DNA of 64,000 nt, taken from assembly GCF_018137945.1 (NCBI RefSeq), contig NZ_CP073089.1:1488001-1552000 (forward strand), read 5' to 3'. This document shows, in pieces, positions 62,847 to 64,000 of the stretch. Source of the stretch: Brevibacterium sp. W7.2. Its GTDB lineage: Bacteria > Actinomycetota > Actinomycetes > Actinomycetales > Brevibacteriaceae. Both the position numbers and the translations under genes were made by a program. Numbering within the stretch: the stretch's first letter is position 1; each line of letters starts with the position of its first letter. The notes under the pieces were generated by a model. It was not told the DNA's origin. It did no database searches and saw nothing but the letters and a program-made list of their open reading frames with translations.

Positions 62847-64000
62847 TCATTCGCTCTCGGTGTGCACGGGGAACCAGCCGGTGACGGCAGGCTCGAGGTT
62901 GTGGTAGATGTGCTTGGCCTCCTGGTACTCGGCCATGCCGGTGGGTCCGAGCTCACGGCCGAACCCGGACTGCTTGAAGCCGCCCCATTCCGCCTGCGGC
63001 AGGTACGGGTGGAAGTCGTTGATCCAGATCGTGCCGTGGCGCAGCTTCGCCGCGACCTCCTGGCACTTGCCCGCATCCTGCGTCCACACGGCACCGGCGA
63101 GACCGTAGATGGTGTCGTTGGCGGTGTCGACCGCCTCGTCGACAGACGAGAAGGTCTCGACCGTGACGACGGGGCCGAACGCCTCATCGGAGACCACGGA
63201 CATGCCGCGTTCGACCTGGTCGAGCACGGTGGGCAGGTAGTAGTAGCCGTTCTCGAGGTCGCCCTCGCCCCACTTGCCGCCGCAGCGCACACGCGCCCCT
63301 TCGGCCACGCCCTTCTCCACGTACTTCGTCACCTTGTCGCGGTGGGCGGCGGAGATGAGCGGTCCGGTCTCGGCATCGGGATCGAAAGGCCCGCCGAGGC
63401 GGATCTGGGAGGCCCGTTCGACGAGCTTGTCGACGAACTCCTCGGCGATCGACTCCTCGACGATGAGGCGGGCACCGGCCGAGCAGACCTGGCCGGAGTG
63501 GACGAACGCGCCGTTGAGCGCATTGTCGAGAGCCGCATCGAGGTCGGCGTCGGCGAAGACGACGTTGGGGTTCTTGCCGCCGAGTTCGAGCGCGACCTTC
63601 TTCACGGTCGCTGCGGCATTGGCGGCAAGGAGACGACCGGTGATGAGGCCGCCGGTGAAGGAGACCATGTCGACGTCCTCACTCGTCGACAGCGGGGCAC
63701 CGGCATCGGCACCCGCGCCGAGGATGAGGTTGCCGACCCCGGCGGGCAGCCCGAGCTCCTCCATGACCTGCATCGTCATGATCGCGGTGTGCGGGGTGAG
63801 TTCGGCCGGCTTGAGGATGAAGGTGTTGCCCGCGGCCAGGCACGGGGCGATCTTCCACGCGGCCTGCAGCAGCGGGTAGTTCCAGGGGGTGATGAGCGCG
63901 CACACGCCGACGGGTTCGTACGAGATGCGGCTGACGACGGCGTCGGAGCCGGCGTCGACGATGCGACCGGCATCGTTGGCGGCGAGCTTGCCGAAGTAGT
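62847..64000 (-). CDS. betB: Betaine-aldehyde dehydrogenase, 5' end cut by window
   Basis: 384 residues visible; the frame is open to the window edge (YFGKLAANDAGRIVDAGSDA precedes the visible part). NAD(P)-dependent, makes glycine betaine, an osmoprotectant. PWNYPLLQAAWKIAPCLAAG, FTGGLITGRLL (the usual S/T changed), ALELGGKNPN with the catalytic Glu, and SGQVCSAGARL with the catalytic Cys. C-terminal KQSGFGRELGPTGMAEYQEA fits the betaine aldehyde branch. Lies upstream of betA on the same strand with an ATGA-type junction. Confidence 0.93.
   Translation of the reverse strand, partial: YFGKLAANDAGRIVDAGSDAVVSRISYEPVGVCALITPWNYPLLQAAWKIAPCLAAGNTFILKPAELTPHTAIMTMQVMEELGLPAGVGNLILGAGADAGAPLSTSEDVDMVSFTGGLITGRLLAANAAATVKKVALELGGKNPNVVFADADLDAALDNALNGAFVHSGQVCSAGARLIVEESIAEEFVDKLVERASQIRLGGPFDPDAETGPLISAAHRDKVTKYVEKGVAEGARVRCGGKWGEGDLENGYYYLPTVLDQVERGMSVVSDEAFGPVVTVETFSSVDEAVDTANDTIYGLAGAVWTQDAGKCQEVAAKLRHGTIWINDFHPYLPQAEWGGFKQSGFGRELGPTGMAEYQEAKHIYHNLEPAVTGWFPVHTESE

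Overview
The window looks like a chromosomal segment of a high-GC actinobacterium, most likely Brevibacterium. The 16S rRNA around 51330-51380, the actinobacterial arg gene order and the GC-rich codon use fit this, but the genus is inferred from recall of the 16S and not from a search. No CRISPR array, prophage or complete tRNA gene is visible.

Layout. 1-1216: 3' part of aminodeoxychorismate synthase (pabB). 1466-3953: a small accessory patch with a DUF2188 protein, an ISL3-family element (copy 1) and a low-GC membrane protein. 4009-9697: a sodium:solute symporter and an Asp/Glu racemase divergent from a LysR regulator, then a UbiB/ABC1-type kinase-like gene. 9825-10886: a 2,3-butanediol dehydrogenase. 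About 10.9-31.3 kb: an accessory region. It holds an ankyrin protein, three tandem coiled-coil paralogs, a DUF6308 protein, a remnant of the 3' end of the ubiB-like gene, a complete type I restriction-modification system (hsdM-hsdS-hsdR), a tRNA-Pro-like 3' fragment, a MobV-type relaxase with a partner protein, an IS3 remnant, a second identical ISL3 copy, a SHOCT-type protein and a 5'-truncated low-GC reading frame at the right junction. 31.35-40.0 kb: quinone oxidoreductase divergent from the arginine operon argC-J-B-D-F-R, then argH; argG is not here. 40.1-46.7 kb: a small membrane protein and an alcohol dehydrogenase / aldehyde dehydrogenase / acyl-CoA synthetase operon divergent from an AcoR-like regulator. 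46.9-49.7 kb: tyrS, a YccF protein and a formate/nitrite transporter. 49.9-55.7 kb: a full rrn operon (promoter, leader, 16S, 23S, 5S, terminator). 55.7-64.0 kb: a GNAT acetyltransferase, an aromatic-acid module (AAHS transporter, gamma-resorcylate-type decarboxylase, IclR regulator), a lipoprotein, and the choline-to-betaine operon (betA and a partial betB).

How the parts work together. The arg genes make arginine from glutamate under ArgR; most neighbours overlap by ATGA, which suggests translational coupling. The adh/aldh/acyl-CoA synthetase operon would turn an alcohol into aldehyde, acid and acyl-CoA. The racemase next to a Na+ symporter suggests uptake and racemisation of an acidic amino acid. 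BetB and BetA make the osmoprotectant glycine betaine.

The most unusual features are the three tandem paralogs (12639-15097) that share a G-[IV]-[RK]-V-x-x-R-E signature, next to an ankyrin protein and a DUF6308 protein; three copies of the 3' end of the ubiB-like gene bounding that block; a tRNA-Pro-like 3' fragment beside mobilization genes; and two identical ISL3 copies whose 8-bp target duplications share the core CTAAAG.
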